Source: G963677085 sp963677085
GTDB lineage: Bacteria; Planctomycetota; Planctomycetia; Pirellulales; Thermoguttaceae
DNA: 64,000 bases
Assembly (NCBI GenBank): GCA_963677085.2
Contig: CAXXFH010000002.1
Span: 248,001-312,000 of the forward strand
Direction of reading: 5' to 3'
This document shows, one piece after another, positions 52,337 to 61,515 of the stretch. A model generated the notes under the pieces. It was given only the letters and a program-made list of their open reading frames with translations. It searched no databases and had not been told where the DNA came from. Each line of letters opens with the position of its first letter. The first letter of the stretch is position 1. The translations under genes and the position numbers were made by a program.

Positions 52337-52912
52337 CTAAGTCAGCTTCGAAAGCTTAGCCATCAGGGCATCGAGCTTGGGCTTGATCACGTCGCTTACG
52401 CCGGGAAGAGCATTGATTTTTTCGCCGAGCTTCTTCAACTCTTCGTGACCCTTGGCGGCAACGTCTTTGACGGCCTCTTTGGCTCCTTCCGGAAGTTTCT
52501 CGACCTTAGCGGTCAGGCTGTCGAGCTTCGCTTCCAGATCGGAGAGCTTGGGAAGAGCGGCCTTGGCCGATTCGACGTCGGTGACTTTGCCAAGGGTTTC
52601 TTTGGCCGTGCCAAAGAACTCGTCGAGGCCTTCGCGAAGTTCTTTGCCGGCGGCAAGCCCAGCGGCCGCAGTATCTTCGACGACTTCGCCAGCCTTCTTG
52701 CCGGTTTCTTCGACCATCTCACCCGTCTTGCTGGCTACATCTTCAGCAACGTCGCCCGCCGTTTCGGCAGCCTCTTCGACCGCTTTGCCAGTTTCTTCAG
52801 CGGCATACTCAACCGCGTTGCCAGCTTCTTCCGCCTTTTTCGTCGCGTCGGCGCAGCCTACGAAAAACGCCAAGGTGATCAGACCAAACGCAAGAGTCAG
52901 ATAGGTACGCAT
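52337..52912 (-). CDS. Lipoprotein with long helical Ala/Lys/Glu repeats
   Basis: A 191-residue lipoprotein; GGGAGGA precedes ATG 52912. Lipobox FFVGC (Cys ~20). The mature chain is one long amphipathic/helical region with 11-mer-like repeats (KKAEEAGNAVEYAAEETGKAVEE, ETGKKAGEVVEDTAAAG), reminiscent of LEA or apolipoprotein-type proteins. It ends GVSDVIKPKLDALMAKLSKLT. Possible envelope spacer or stress-protective protein; no enzyme activity expected. Upstream there is a family C repeat. Confidence 0.85.
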   Translation of the reverse strand: MRTYLTLAFGLITLAFFVGCADATKKAEEAGNAVEYAAEETGKAVEEAAETAGDVAEDVASKTGEMVEETGKKAGEVVEDTAAAGLAAGKELREGLDEFFGTAKETLGKVTDVESAKAALPKLSDLEAKLDSLTAKVEKLPEGAKEAVKDVAAKGHEELKKLGEKINALPGVSDVIKPKLDALMAKLSKLT

Positions 52913-53373
52913 AGAGTTTCCTCCCATGTTCGAGAAATTTCTTGATGTCTGCATCGCCTTGGGAAACCGACAGCCCGGAAATCCAGGCTCCTGTTGGTCG
53001 CCTTCCGCTGGTTGGCTATGCAGGCATCAATTAAACACTACGGAAATGTAGCTCACGTTCCTCTATCCGGTGGGACATTGCGGATCAGAGGAAGTCCCCT
53101 CTGTGGCGGATTATAGCGAGCCTACCAGAAGGCTTTCGTAAGTGCTTGCGAGGAAACGGTTTGTGTGTACGGGACACCCGTCTGGGCGGGTGGCGCCGGT
53201 TAGCCCAGCGGTTTATCCATTGGGGAGTGCGTCGTGGGGAGATGTCGCGAGGTCGTTTTCGGGTCAGACCACGCACGTACCTCTGGGACGACTGACGGTA
53301 AACTTGGTTGCCGGTTTTGGCGCGACCAGCGGTCGCGGCTTTGTGTTCGCGCCGCTGGCCTTTACTTCCCGGA
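52913..53373. other. Intergenic region between lipoprotein and Gfo/Idh genes
   Basis: About 460 bp. A family C repeat lies at 52955-53030; a minus-strand TATAAT at 53117-53112 without a clear -35 could serve the lipoprotein gene; an imperfect hairpin GCGCGACCAGCGG / CCGCTGG with GCGCGAACAC is near 53318-53358. No gene seen. Confidence 0.45.
52955..53030 (+). repeat. Dispersed repeat, family C
   Basis: GGAAATCCAGGCTCCTGTTGGTCGCC TTCCGCTGG, the close twin of 25846-25935; both are directly upstream of a leftward gene for an exported protein. Confidence 0.7.
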
Positions 53374-54741
53374 TCACGTTTCCGACCATTCGCCGGGGAT
53401 CGGTACGGGATAGTAGCCATCGGGCCCTGGTTTGACGGGCGGCTCGGATTGGTAGTCCAACTCGTCAATGTTGGCGACGAACTGGAACTTGGAATTGAAC
53501 ATTTCGTCCCAGGTGATGACCTTGCCCGAGTGAACGGCCGCCCGGCCCATCAGATCGGCGAAGTTCGAGTAAGCGGCTCGCTTGGCCTCGTTCTGCGGTT
53601 TGTCGTTACGGATGCTGTCCAACAACACGTTCCATTCGGCGTCCCAAGGATTGTATTGCTCTTTGGGTGCCCGCCAAACGATGTTGTCCTTCGCGATGCG
53701 TTGGTCTTTGTAGATGTGTGTTGTACCCAGGTGGATGTTGCCCGAGAATTGGGCCGCGCACTTCGTCCCATGGGCGAATGTGGCGAATTCGCTGTGGCAG
53801 TGCCCGCCCAGCCAGCGCACGCCATCGGTTGCCTTGGTTCCATCGGGAAAGGTCCACTCGATCGAGATGGAGTCGAAACCTTGGCCGTGGTTGGTGCTGT
53901 TGGCCGCCCGACCGCCGATGCCGTGTGCCGTCACCGGCAAATCGCCTTTGAGCCAACAGATTTCGTCGATTTGGTGGATGTTCATTTCGGCGAACAACCC
54001 GCCGGAGACCCAGAAGAATCGGGTGAAATTGCGGATTTGCCAAAGCAGTTCATCGTAGCCTTCCGGCTTGGGGCCCATGCCGCCGACCGGGTGCATGCGG
54101 TACGCCCGAATGAGTTGCAGTTCGCCCAGTTCGCCGTCGCGAATTCGCTTGATGAGTTCCTGGCGGTTCACGCTGTGCCGACACTGCAAACCGGCGGCGA
54201 TCTTAAGGTTCTTTTTCTCGGCCTCTTCGCCGGCACGAATCAACCGTCGTAGCCCCGGTGCGTCGGGAGCAAACGACTTTTCCATGAAGACATTCACGCC
54301 TTTCTGCACAGCGTATTCCAACTGGCTTGGGCGGAAATACGCGTAGTTGGTCAACATGGCAACGTCGTTCGGCCCGAGACAATCGATGGCCTTTTTGTAG
54401 GCGTCGAAACCGACGAACCGCCGCTCCGCCGGTACATCCATCCGGTCGGCAAATTGTTTGCTCAGGGCCTTGTGTGCCCCGGTGATCCGGTCTTCGACGA
54501 CATCGGCCATGGCGACCAGTTTGACGGGACCATGCACGGAGTTCATCGCGTTGCCGACCGCCCCGCTTCCTCGTCCGCCACAACCGATCAGTGCCAGGCG
54601 AATCGTGTTGTCTTCCGCGGCGTGTACCCTCGGGACGGTCATTGCCGCCAGTGCCGAACCAGCCGCAAGCTTTCCGCTGTGCTGAAGAAACTGGCGACGC
54701 GAGGGTTTCTGGGTATTTTCTTGCGACGATGGACCGGTCAT
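53374..54741 (-). CDS. Tat-exported Gfo/Idh/MocA oxidoreductase
   Basis: A 455-residue NAD(P)-dependent sugar oxidoreductase with twin-arginine signal SRRQFLQHSGKL (~14-25) and hydrophobic AAGSALAAMTVP. Rossmann motif LALIGCGGRGSGAV; catalytic-type EKS in NVFMEKSFAPD replaces the common EKP; later GLFAEMNIHQIDEICWL and a bicupin-like C-terminal half. Exported bacterial members carry tightly bound NADP and act on glycosides. Overlaps the next gene by 4 bp. Part of a sugar-degradation group. Confidence 0.95.
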   Translation of the reverse strand: MTGPSSQENTQKPSRRQFLQHSGKLAAGSALAAMTVPRVHAAEDNTIRLALIGCGGRGSGAVGNAMNSVHGPVKLVAMADVVEDRITGAHKALSKQFADRMDVPAERRFVGFDAYKKAIDCLGPNDVAMLTNYAYFRPSQLEYAVQKGVNVFMEKSFAPDAPGLRRLIRAGEEAEKKNLKIAAGLQCRHSVNRQELIKRIRDGELGELQLIRAYRMHPVGGMGPKPEGYDELLWQIRNFTRFFWVSGGLFAEMNIHQIDEICWLKGDLPVTAHGIGGRAANSTNHGQGFDSISIEWTFPDGTKATDGVRWLGGHCHSEFATFAHGTKCAAQFSGNIHLGTTHIYKDQRIAKDNIVWRAPKEQYNPWDAEWNVLLDSIRNDKPQNEAKRAAYSNFADLMGRAAVHSGKVITWDEMFNSKFQFVANIDELDYQSEPPVKPGPDGYYPVPIPGEWSET

Positions 54742-55865
54742 GGTTTTTCTCCTTCAGATGGTTGAGCAGTCACGATTTTATCAGCGGCCTCTTGTGCCTT
54801 CTTCATGACGGATTGCAGCGTTACCGGTTGGCCGCCTTGGCGTTTGCTCTCGTCGGCGGCTTCCATGAAGGCGAAGATTTCTAGCGTCTCTTTCGCAGTC
54901 ACCGGTGGTTTGCCCGTCTTGAAGAACTTGACGATTTCGACAATCAACGGTTCGTAGCCGTCGAATCCGCCGCCGGGCACGATGCCTTTCGTGCCGAAGA
55001 CCGTCGAGCCGTAGCCCCGTTGGCCCTGGCGAATACCGCGAAATGTGCCGACGCGCCCGTCTTGCCAAACGCCGACGGCTACGTCCGTTCCGTCGGTATG
55101 CACCCGCGAGACCGACACGCAGCCGGTTCCCATAATTGTGAACAGCGGTTCGACGCCGTGGATGCCGTACCAGAAGAAGTCGGGATGGTGCGGTTCCAGG
55201 CTGCAAGGAGCGTACTGGTCGCACCCGACCAATTCGCCCAACGCCGGATCTTGTCGGATGTCGATCGTTCGCTTGGCGAACCGCAACGACGAACTGGAGA
55301 AACAAGGCACGTGGTGTTGTTCCGCGAGTCGAAAGATGACAATCGCGTCGGTCAGCGAATCGGCGATCGGTTTGTCGATGAACACCGGTTTGCCCGAGGC
55401 AAAGACGGCCTTGGCCTGTTCGAGATGTTTTCGGCCGTCGATGCTGAGAATCAGCACCACGTCGACTTTTGTCAGCAGTTGGTCAATGGAGTCGACGATC
55501 TCGATTCCCAATTCGCGGAGCGGTCCGACCTCGTTCTTCAGCAATTCCATACTCTGCGGAATATCGGGGCTACCGCCAGGAAAGCCAGCCACCACGACCA
55601 TGTCGGCCAGTTCGCCGGTGGCCTTCGGGTCGTTGAGGATTTTGGTCCACGGCAACGCATGGGCGTCGAGGCCGATGATGCCTGCCTTCAGTGGTAGCGA
55701 AGGTTCTTTGGCTTGACCGAGTGCGGTGAGCGTGGCAATCAGGCATCCAACGAGAATCACCGCTGGGGTGCCATGCCCATGCTTGCGTGGGCATGTTGGC
55801 CGAGGCGTTGAGTATGCCCACGCGAGCGTGGGCATGGCACTCTGGCTAGATCGTTCAGTGTGCAT
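54738..55865 (-). CDS. Gfo/Idh/MocA oxidoreductase with repeat-derived N-terminal insertion
   Basis: A 375-residue exported oxidoreductase. ATG 55865 is supported by GAGGAG. The first 8 residues are followed by ~25 residues (about 9-33, SAMPTLAWAYSTPRPTC...) encoded by the double palindrome at 55768-55840, then a normal hydrophobic signal segment (VILVGCLIATLTALGQA). Mature motifs: LKAGIIGLDAHALPW, DVVLILSIDGRKHLEQA, and KPVFIDKPIADS (the EKP position is DKP). Either the native protein lacks the insert and uses a shorter signal, or export is tolerant. Downstream gene overlaps by 4 bp. Confidence 0.9.
   Translation of the reverse strand: MHTERSSQSAMPTLAWAYSTPRPTCPRKHGHGTPAVILVGCLIATLTALGQAKEPSLPLKAGIIGLDAHALPWTKILNDPKATGELADMVVVAGFPGGSPDIPQSMELLKNEVGPLRELGIEIVDSIDQLLTKVDVVLILSIDGRKHLEQAKAVFASGKPVFIDKPIADSLTDAIVIFRLAEQHHVPCFSSSSLRFAKRTIDIRQDPALGELVGCDQYAPCSLEPHHPDFFWYGIHGVEPLFTIMGTGCVSVSRVHTDGTDVAVGVWQDGRVGTFRGIRQGQRGYGSTVFGTKGIVPGGGFDGYEPLIVEIVKFFKTGKPPVTAKETLEIFAFMEAADESKRQGGQPVTLQSVMKKAQEAADKIVTAQPSEGEKP
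55768..55840. repeat. Family E double palindrome within a signal-peptide coding region
   Basis: Outer ends GTGCCATGCCCATGC (55768-) and GCGTGGGCATGGCAC (to 55840) are inverted; each half also contains its own CCCA(C/T)GC-GCGTGGG hairpin. The single form is at 6377-6400. Length 73 bp; insertion leaves the frame open. Confidence 0.85.
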
Positions 55866-55885
55866 GGATGACTCCTCTCGGACGA

Positions 55886-56206
55886 TCAAGGTGTTTGCTT
55901 CATCTCCATAAACTCGACGACCGCCCCGTCGTCGGTTTGGTAAAAGCCGACGATCGCAATGCCCGCGTCGAACGGGGCCAAGAGTTCTTTCAACCCTTTC
56001 GACGCTTCGGCGATGCTGTCGACCTCGTAGGCCACGTGCGCTTGCTCGCGGACCGGTCCGCTGACCGGGCTGTCGGGCTCGAAACGTAGCCATTCGATGT
56101 GGAATGGGTGGATTTGGAAGTCCGTGTACCACACCCGCGTGGCTTCGACGAAGCATTCGCCCGACTTCTTTTCCGTGGTTATCATGCCGAGATGCGAGAA
56201 TTTCAT
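55886..56206 (-). CDS. VOC/glyoxalase-superfamily protein
   Basis: A 106-residue small metal-dependent VOC-fold protein: MKFSHLGMITTEKKSGE opens with the first beta-strand and His ligand, HIEWLRFEPDSPV and HVAYEVDSIAEASKGL follow, and GAVVEFMEMK ends with the Glu ligand. One VOC domain needs pairing in a dimer. It lies among sugar oxidoreductases and may act as lactone or keto-sugar isomerase/epimerase; the exact role is not known. Confidence 0.85.
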   Translation of the reverse strand: MKFSHLGMITTEKKSGECFVEATRVWYTDFQIHPFHIEWLRFEPDSPVSGPVREQAHVAYEVDSIAEASKGLKELLAPFDAGIAIVGFYQTDDGAVVEFMEMKQTP

Positions 56207-56228
56207 GGGGGTTTCCCGGGATGTCTTT

Positions 56229-57236
56229 CTACAGGGTGATTACTTGGCCGGTTCGCGAAGACTCGGTGGCTGCCACCATCCACTCGACTGCGGCTCGTGA
56301 CTCGGCGGGCGTGATTCGTTCGGGCAGTTTGTCCTGGCGAATGCAATCGGCGAAGTGGCGTAATTCCATTTGCAGCGCACCAACATACTCGCCGAACGGT
56401 CGCGGCCAATACATGGTGTCGGGCATTTTGACGCCTTGGGCGTCGTGAATCGTCAGGCCGGCCTCACCGCAGTTGATATACAAAGCGCCTTCGGTGCCGA
56501 TGACCTCCAGCCGGGCGTCGATTGCGTATGGCGTGCTCTCGGGCAGGTGCCACACCGACTCGACGACGGCCACCGCGCCATTGTCGAGTCGTGCGATCGA
56601 CCAACCGCCGTCGGGGTACTTGTTGTTTCCCGGATGGACTTCCTGGGCGTAGACCGTTAACGGTTTGGCTTGGCTGAACCAGAGCATCAGGTCGGCGTCG
56701 TGAATGCCATCGCCCATCAGGGCCGAAATATCGTCCAACACCATGCGGCCGATGGCTTTCGACAGATTCCGTCGGGCGTGCATCGAGATGATTTTGCCGA
56801 TACGGCCCTGGTCGATGGCCTCCTTGGCCAGCATCACGCGCGGGTCGAACCGGCAGATGTGGCCTACCATCAACAGCGAGTCACGCTGTTGGGCCGCTTC
56901 GATGATCCGGTCGCAGTCGGCCGTGGTCGGTGCCATGGGTTTTTCCAGCAACACGTGTTTGCCGCTGCGCAGGGCGTCGATGGCGATGTCGCGATGGTCG
57001 TGGACGTGCGTGGTGATGCTCACCGCGTCGACCGTGGGGTCGGCCAGCAACTCGCCGTAATCGGTGTAGCGCCGTTCGACGCCCAGCCGATCCGCGACCT
57101 CGGCAAGTCGTTGCGGCCGCCGAGTACACAAGGCCACCAAGTCGATGTCGGGCATGTCGGCGACGTTGTCGGCATGCACTTCGCCAAACCAACCCAGGCC
57201 GATGACTCCCCAGCGGACGTTTTTCGACTCGCTCAT
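56229..57236 (-). CDS. Gfo/Idh/MocA oxidoreductase
   Basis: A 335-residue cytoplasmic member: RWGVIGLGWFGEVHADN (NAD site), THVHDHRDIAIDALRSGKHVLLEKPMAPT with canonical EKP, and GDGIHDADLMLWF carrying the catalytic His/Asp. No signal peptide. Likely oxidises a sugar, sugar acid or inositol at C2/C3. Confidence 0.95.
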   Translation of the reverse strand: MSESKNVRWGVIGLGWFGEVHADNVADMPDIDLVALCTRRPQRLAEVADRLGVERRYTDYGELLADPTVDAVSITTHVHDHRDIAIDALRSGKHVLLEKPMAPTTADCDRIIEAAQQRDSLLMVGHICRFDPRVMLAKEAIDQGRIGKIISMHARRNLSKAIGRMVLDDISALMGDGIHDADLMLWFSQAKPLTVYAQEVHPGNNKYPDGGWSIARLDNGAVAVVESVWHLPESTPYAIDARLEVIGTEGALYINCGEAGLTIHDAQGVKMPDTMYWPRPFGEYVGALQMELRHFADCIRQDKLPERITPAESRAAVEWMVAATESSRTGQVITL

Positions 57237-57412
57237 CCGATGCTTCCTTCAATCCTCGGTTGCCAAGTTCGGCCTGCTACTTGTTTTTGACGGTTCACGG
57301 GATCCTAACCGAGGCCACCGGGAATCCCATGGCAATGGCCTGGCATACAACTCCTGTCTCACAAAGGCAGGTTTTCGGTATTGTCCCTTCGACTTGCGAA
57401 GAGGCAAAGAAC

Positions 57413-59296
57413 TCAATGCGGCTCGACGTTGATCGTTTTCATGTCCTCCGCCAGCAGCGCGAGGAATTCCTTCTGTTTTTCTGGACTGCAGTACGCTTCG
57501 ATTTGCTGACGGCGCATCGCTTTGTATTCCGCTGCGATTGCCTTGCGCGCCAGTGGTGAGTTCATCGCCGGAGTCAGCGTCGGATTGGTCAGAATAACGG
57601 CCAACGGTGTGATGAGTTCCTTGTCGACGCGAAGTCGATATGCGGATCCTTCGGGGGCCAACGCTTGCGCCTGCTTCAAGTGGGTTAAAACCGAGGCGAT
57701 AAATTCCGGCGTTTGGTACGGGCGAATCGGGTTCGAGATGTAAATCAGCGGCTTTTCGCAGTCGGCGACGGCCTTGCGAAGCTCGGTCAAAAACGCGATC
57801 ATCGGTTCCGCCGCCGGGCCGTAATGCAGCTTCATGTACGTTCGAATCAGCGCTTCTTCGTCCTGGTCCGGATCGTTGATGAGTTCGTATCCGAGCCAAA
57901 TCTGCAGATCGACGAAGTTCTGCGGGTTGACGTGCAGGTTCGTTTCCATTTCGGTGAAAAAGGTCTTGACGCCCGCCTCGCGATAATAACGCACGTCGCC
58001 GGCAATCGCGTCAACCATCGTTTCGATGCGTGGTGGCTTGAAGTACGGGCCGCGGAGGATGCCCATGTTCCAGTAATCCCAAAGCGCGATGTTCGCCCCG
58101 ATCGCCTTCCATCCGTCCAGCTGCGCCTTGCGCGACTCGTTGTACTTGCTTGTAATCGGACGATAGCAATCGCTGCGGGTGTACAAATCGCACCATCGCA
58201 TATAGATATTCTTTTCCGGACGGATCGTCTTCGGCGCCTCTTCCGTCGAGACGTATGCGAACGTTTGAATAACGATTTCCGGGTATTCCTTGGCGATTTC
58301 CTTCGCGACCCAGTTCAGGCACGTCAGGACGACTGCCGCATCGCTGCCCTCGCGATTGGAGATTTCCATGCACTGGGGACATTTGCAGATGAACCCGGAA
58401 TTGTCGTTCTGGGAAATGTCGTATAGCGTCGGCCATTTGTCTTTAGGCAGCGTTTCGCGGTCTTTTTTGATGTTCTCACGCAACTGCTCAAGGATAACCT
58501 TCGCGACGTCGGGGTTGCTCATGCATAACTGACCGTGCGAGTGCATCGTCGGGCCGTGAAATCGTTGGCCCTTGTCGTTCATGCTGAAGTATTCCGGATG
58601 CTCGTCGAAATACTTTTCCCACGAGCAGTACTTGTAGAACGTGTGGCACGTACCCGCCTGATGCGAAACGCGCAGCGGCGAATCGAAGACGTTCGCACGG
58701 TTGAACGTCAAGTATTTCATGTAGTCGAGCGCCCGGTCTTGCGACAGTCCCAGACCCCAGCGCGGAACGTAGATTTCCCGATGAACGAACGCCGGTTCGC
58801 CGGAACGGTTCCAGTCCTTCAACGCAAGTGTTGCGGACTTCGGAACGTACATCGATTCAAACGTAAACCAATGGCAGCCCAGTTCCCGTTCAAGGAATTC
58901 ATAGATGGCGAGAAACTCGCCCTGATTCTGTCCGCCGGCGAAAACCACGTTTTTGCCAATCGTTTTGTACGCCCAAAATTCCTGCGCCATCTTTTCGAAG
59001 TCGATCCCGGTCTTTTCGGCGAATTTTGTTTTTCCGACGTACAACGCGGGTGTGGTGCCGTTGAAGTCCGACTCTTTAACGATCGGAAATTCAGTCCCGG
59101 TAATCTGGTCGAGATACAGCTTCAACTCGCTGGACGCCAACTGTTTTGTCGCTTGCAGAAGCGGCTCGTCGTCTGGACAGACGATCGTATAGGACGCCTT
59201 GCCGTCTTTGGCAAGATACGTGTCTTCGGCAACGGCGGTCGCATTGACCGCGCCGAGACTCAATAGAGCCAGCAACGAATACACGCGCGAGTTCAT
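57413..59296 (-). CDS. Secreted DUF4838 protein
   Basis: A 627-residue exported protein; signal peptide to about residue 23 (VAED). Residues ~25-165 look like the alpha/beta N-terminal domain found in glucuronidases and hexosaminidases (LASSELKLYLDQITGTEFPIV, GEFLAIYEFLERELGCHWF). Residues ~240-480 form the DUF4838 barrel: HPEYFSMNDKGQRFHG, QLCMSNPDVAKVILEQL, ISQNDNSGFICKCPQC with a metal-like Cys pair, and FFTEMETNLHV. Probably a glycoside hydrolase acting on uronic or amino-sugar glycans. Codon choice looks somewhat more A/T-rich than its neighbours, perhaps from transfer. Confidence 0.92.
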   Translation of the reverse strand: MNSRVYSLLALLSLGAVNATAVAEDTYLAKDGKASYTIVCPDDEPLLQATKQLASSELKLYLDQITGTEFPIVKESDFNGTTPALYVGKTKFAEKTGIDFEKMAQEFWAYKTIGKNVVFAGGQNQGEFLAIYEFLERELGCHWFTFESMYVPKSATLALKDWNRSGEPAFVHREIYVPRWGLGLSQDRALDYMKYLTFNRANVFDSPLRVSHQAGTCHTFYKYCSWEKYFDEHPEYFSMNDKGQRFHGPTMHSHGQLCMSNPDVAKVILEQLRENIKKDRETLPKDKWPTLYDISQNDNSGFICKCPQCMEISNREGSDAAVVLTCLNWVAKEIAKEYPEIVIQTFAYVSTEEAPKTIRPEKNIYMRWCDLYTRSDCYRPITSKYNESRKAQLDGWKAIGANIALWDYWNMGILRGPYFKPPRIETMVDAIAGDVRYYREAGVKTFFTEMETNLHVNPQNFVDLQIWLGYELINDPDQDEEALIRTYMKLHYGPAAEPMIAFLTELRKAVADCEKPLIYISNPIRPYQTPEFIASVLTHLKQAQALAPEGSAYRLRVDKELITPLAVILTNPTLTPAMNSPLARKAIAAEYKAMRRQQIEAYCSPEKQKEFLALLAEDMKTINVEPH

Positions 59297-59411
59297 GGCA
59301 GGAATTCTCTTTTCGGTCAAAGATATTTCATAATCTAGCGAAGCAGAGCTTTGCGGACGGGTGTTCTCAAGCGGGAGCTTGGGAACAAGATGCACGTCCT
59401 CGGTTGTCAAA

Positions 59412-60404
59412 TCATCCTGGGTACAGGCAAATGGATCGCTGTTTATTCGCTTCTCGGAACGCGACGGCGTTGTCTACGATCCGGAAGATGTCTTCGCGCG
59501 GCTCAAATCCGAGCACCGACCGCGACTTGCTCATGTCGATGCAAAAATCGTTGAATTCGCTTACTTCGAACCGTACCACGGGCAGGTCCAGCTTCTCGGC
59601 CACGTAGTTGGCCAATACGTCGTAGCTGAACGGCGCGGGGCCCGATACGTTGAACGCCTCGCCGATGGCCGTCGGGTTGCCCAATGCGCACATGATAGCC
59701 TGAACCGAGTCGTTGATGCCAACAATTTGTCTTTTGCCCGCGCTGCCGTTGGGGTGGACCAAGCAGGCTACGGCGTCCTGGCCGTCGTCGAACCAGGCCT
59801 TTTGCTCGGGCGTTACGGCCCAGTTCTTCCAGACCGGTACGCCGAGATTGGGTTCCTTTAAGGTTACGTGCGCGAGGATATCGTCCTCGTCATGCACCCA
59901 AGAGAATCGCAGCACGGTGATCGGCATGTGGTGCATGATCTGGAATTGTTCGCACATCACCTCTTCGAGCACCTTCGAGAGTGGGTAATAGCCCGGGTAG
60001 CCGGAGTGCCGGTGATTCTCGTCGATGGGGATCGGTTGGGGATAGTAATAGATACCCGCCCGGGCGTCGGAGCCCGCCTGGATATACTGCTGAATGTGGC
60101 CACATTCTCGACAGGCATCGAGCAGGTAGAAGGTTCCTTTTACGTTGGCGTCCAGGAAAAGTTCTTTGTTCTCCTTGACGTTGGCCAAGTGGACGACGGC
60201 GTCCATGTCTTCGATCAGCCGCGGTGCCACCGACGGATCGCGAAGATCGGCTGTCACCACTTCGACGTTGTCGATGCGCTGCACCGGCAAACCGTCGGTG
60301 TATTCAATCGCCCGCACGGAGTAGCCAGCCTTGGCGAGCTCCGGCAGCACGGCGCGTCCGATCTTTCCGCTCGCGCCGGTAAGCAACACGTTTTTTACTT
60401 TCAT
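59412..60404 (-). CDS. NAD-dependent epimerase/dehydratase family protein
   Basis: A 330-residue extended SDR: VLLTGASGKIGRAVLPELAKAGY, DAVVHLANVKEN, catalytic YYPLSKVLEEVMCE (YxxxK). Substrate is probably a sugar or sugar acid, e.g. uronate dehydrogenase-like. It neighbours two Gfo/Idh genes and DUF4838, consistent with catabolism of a sugar released outside. Confidence 0.93.
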   Translation of the reverse strand: MKVKNVLLTGASGKIGRAVLPELAKAGYSVRAIEYTDGLPVQRIDNVEVVTADLRDPSVAPRLIEDMDAVVHLANVKENKELFLDANVKGTFYLLDACRECGHIQQYIQAGSDARAGIYYYPQPIPIDENHRHSGYPGYYPLSKVLEEVMCEQFQIMHHMPITVLRFSWVHDEDDILAHVTLKEPNLGVPVWKNWAVTPEQKAWFDDGQDAVACLVHPNGSAGKRQIVGINDSVQAIMCALGNPTAIGEAFNVSGPAPFSYDVLANYVAEKLDLPVVRFEVSEFNDFCIDMSKSRSVLGFEPREDIFRIVDNAVAFREANKQRSICLYPG

Positions 60405-60423
60405 GGTGTCGGTCCGTTTCTTG

Positions 60424-61437
60424 CTACTCGAGGTTTATTGGCTTTCCTGCATGCAGGCTCAGCACTTCGGCTTCAACAATCTTGAGCGCTTTCGCAGCTT
60501 CGGCAAGCGTGACTACCGACGGCTTCACGCCCGTTTCAATGCAGTGGATGAAATATTCGATTTCGATGGCATAGCCCATGCGTGGGTCGCAGGGAACCGC
60601 CTCCGGTTCGTTGCCGGGTTGATACAACATCAAGGGTGCCGCGGCGGCCGAATCGTACACGGCCGTGGCCTTTTCGAAATTCACCGAAAAGGCCATCCGG
60701 AAGGGGAAACCGGCGGCCATGGCCCAACCACCTTCGGCAACAACCAGTGGAACGTCGTCGAAGTGGTAGTGGGTAACGACGTGATCCGGTTGGTCGGTGA
60801 TCTTCGAGTAGCCGCGGCACGAGACCGATTTCGGCATCCCGAAGCAGAACTGCACAAAGTCGGTGTCGTGGATGTGCAGATCCAACACGGCCCCGCCGCA
60901 TCGCTGGCCGTCGCTGTAAAACGGACCACCCGGGTGGCTGGCAAGACGTTGGAAGCAAGCGGCGAGCACCCGACCGTAGGTTCGCTCATCGATGGCCGTT
61001 TTCAGCCAGGTCCAGCCGGGCCAGAACCGCATACATTGGCCCACGAACGCCATGCCGGTAGATTCTTCCTCGGTCTTGAGCAGTTGCCCGACTTCCTCGT
61101 GTGTACGACCGAGCGGCTTTTCTACGAACAGGTGTTTTCCTGCGCGAAGTGCCTTGACGCCAAACTCCACGTGCAGGTCGGTCGGAACGCAGACATCGAC
61201 CAAATCGACGTCCGTGTCGGCGATGAGTTGCTCGGCCGACGTGTAGCGTGCGACGTCGAGATTGGCGATACCGTCCTGCGCTTGGCCGTCGATGTTACCG
61301 GCCGCTTGCGTTCGACCGGCGAGTCGATCTTCGTCGATGTCGCAGATCGCCGTGATCCGTACGCCCAGGTGTTTGCGGTACGCATCGAGGTGCGTCAGCC
61401 CCATCATTCCCAGTCCGATTACGCCCACGTTGATCAT
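60424..61437 (-). CDS. Gfo/Idh/MocA oxidoreductase
   Basis: A 337-residue cytoplasmic enzyme: NVGVIGLGMMGLTHLDAYRK, VDVCVPTDLHVEFGVKALRAGKHLFVEKPLG and DLHIHDTDFVQFCFG with the catalytic Asp/His. Twenty bases separate it from the epimerase. Together with the TIM-barrel protein upstream (78 bp) it may convert a keto-sugar intermediate. Confidence 0.95.
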   Translation of the reverse strand: MINVGVIGLGMMGLTHLDAYRKHLGVRITAICDIDEDRLAGRTQAAGNIDGQAQDGIANLDVARYTSAEQLIADTDVDLVDVCVPTDLHVEFGVKALRAGKHLFVEKPLGRTHEEVGQLLKTEEESTGMAFVGQCMRFWPGWTWLKTAIDERTYGRVLAACFQRLASHPGGPFYSDGQRCGGAVLDLHIHDTDFVQFCFGMPKSVSCRGYSKITDQPDHVVTHYHFDDVPLVVAEGGWAMAAGFPFRMAFSVNFEKATAVYDSAAAAPLMLYQPGNEPEAVPCDPRMGYAIEIEYFIHCIETGVKPSVVTLAEAAKALKIVEAEVLSLHAGKPINLE

Positions 61438-61515
61438 GTTGCCGATCCTTCCAGAAACAGTCTCGATACTACTAACGGAGACATTCGTTCGGCGGGTTGC
61501 GAAGCCGAAACGGGG

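Noticed and set aside
52001..52945. 314-codon plus-strand frame
   Set aside because: Antisense to the helical lipoprotein and through repeats; the Phe-rich translation is a shadow of a Glu/Lys-rich gene.
55762..55848. CRISPR-like repeat pair
   Set aside because: Two inverted, not direct, repeats with a short middle; no array of regular spacers and no cas genes.
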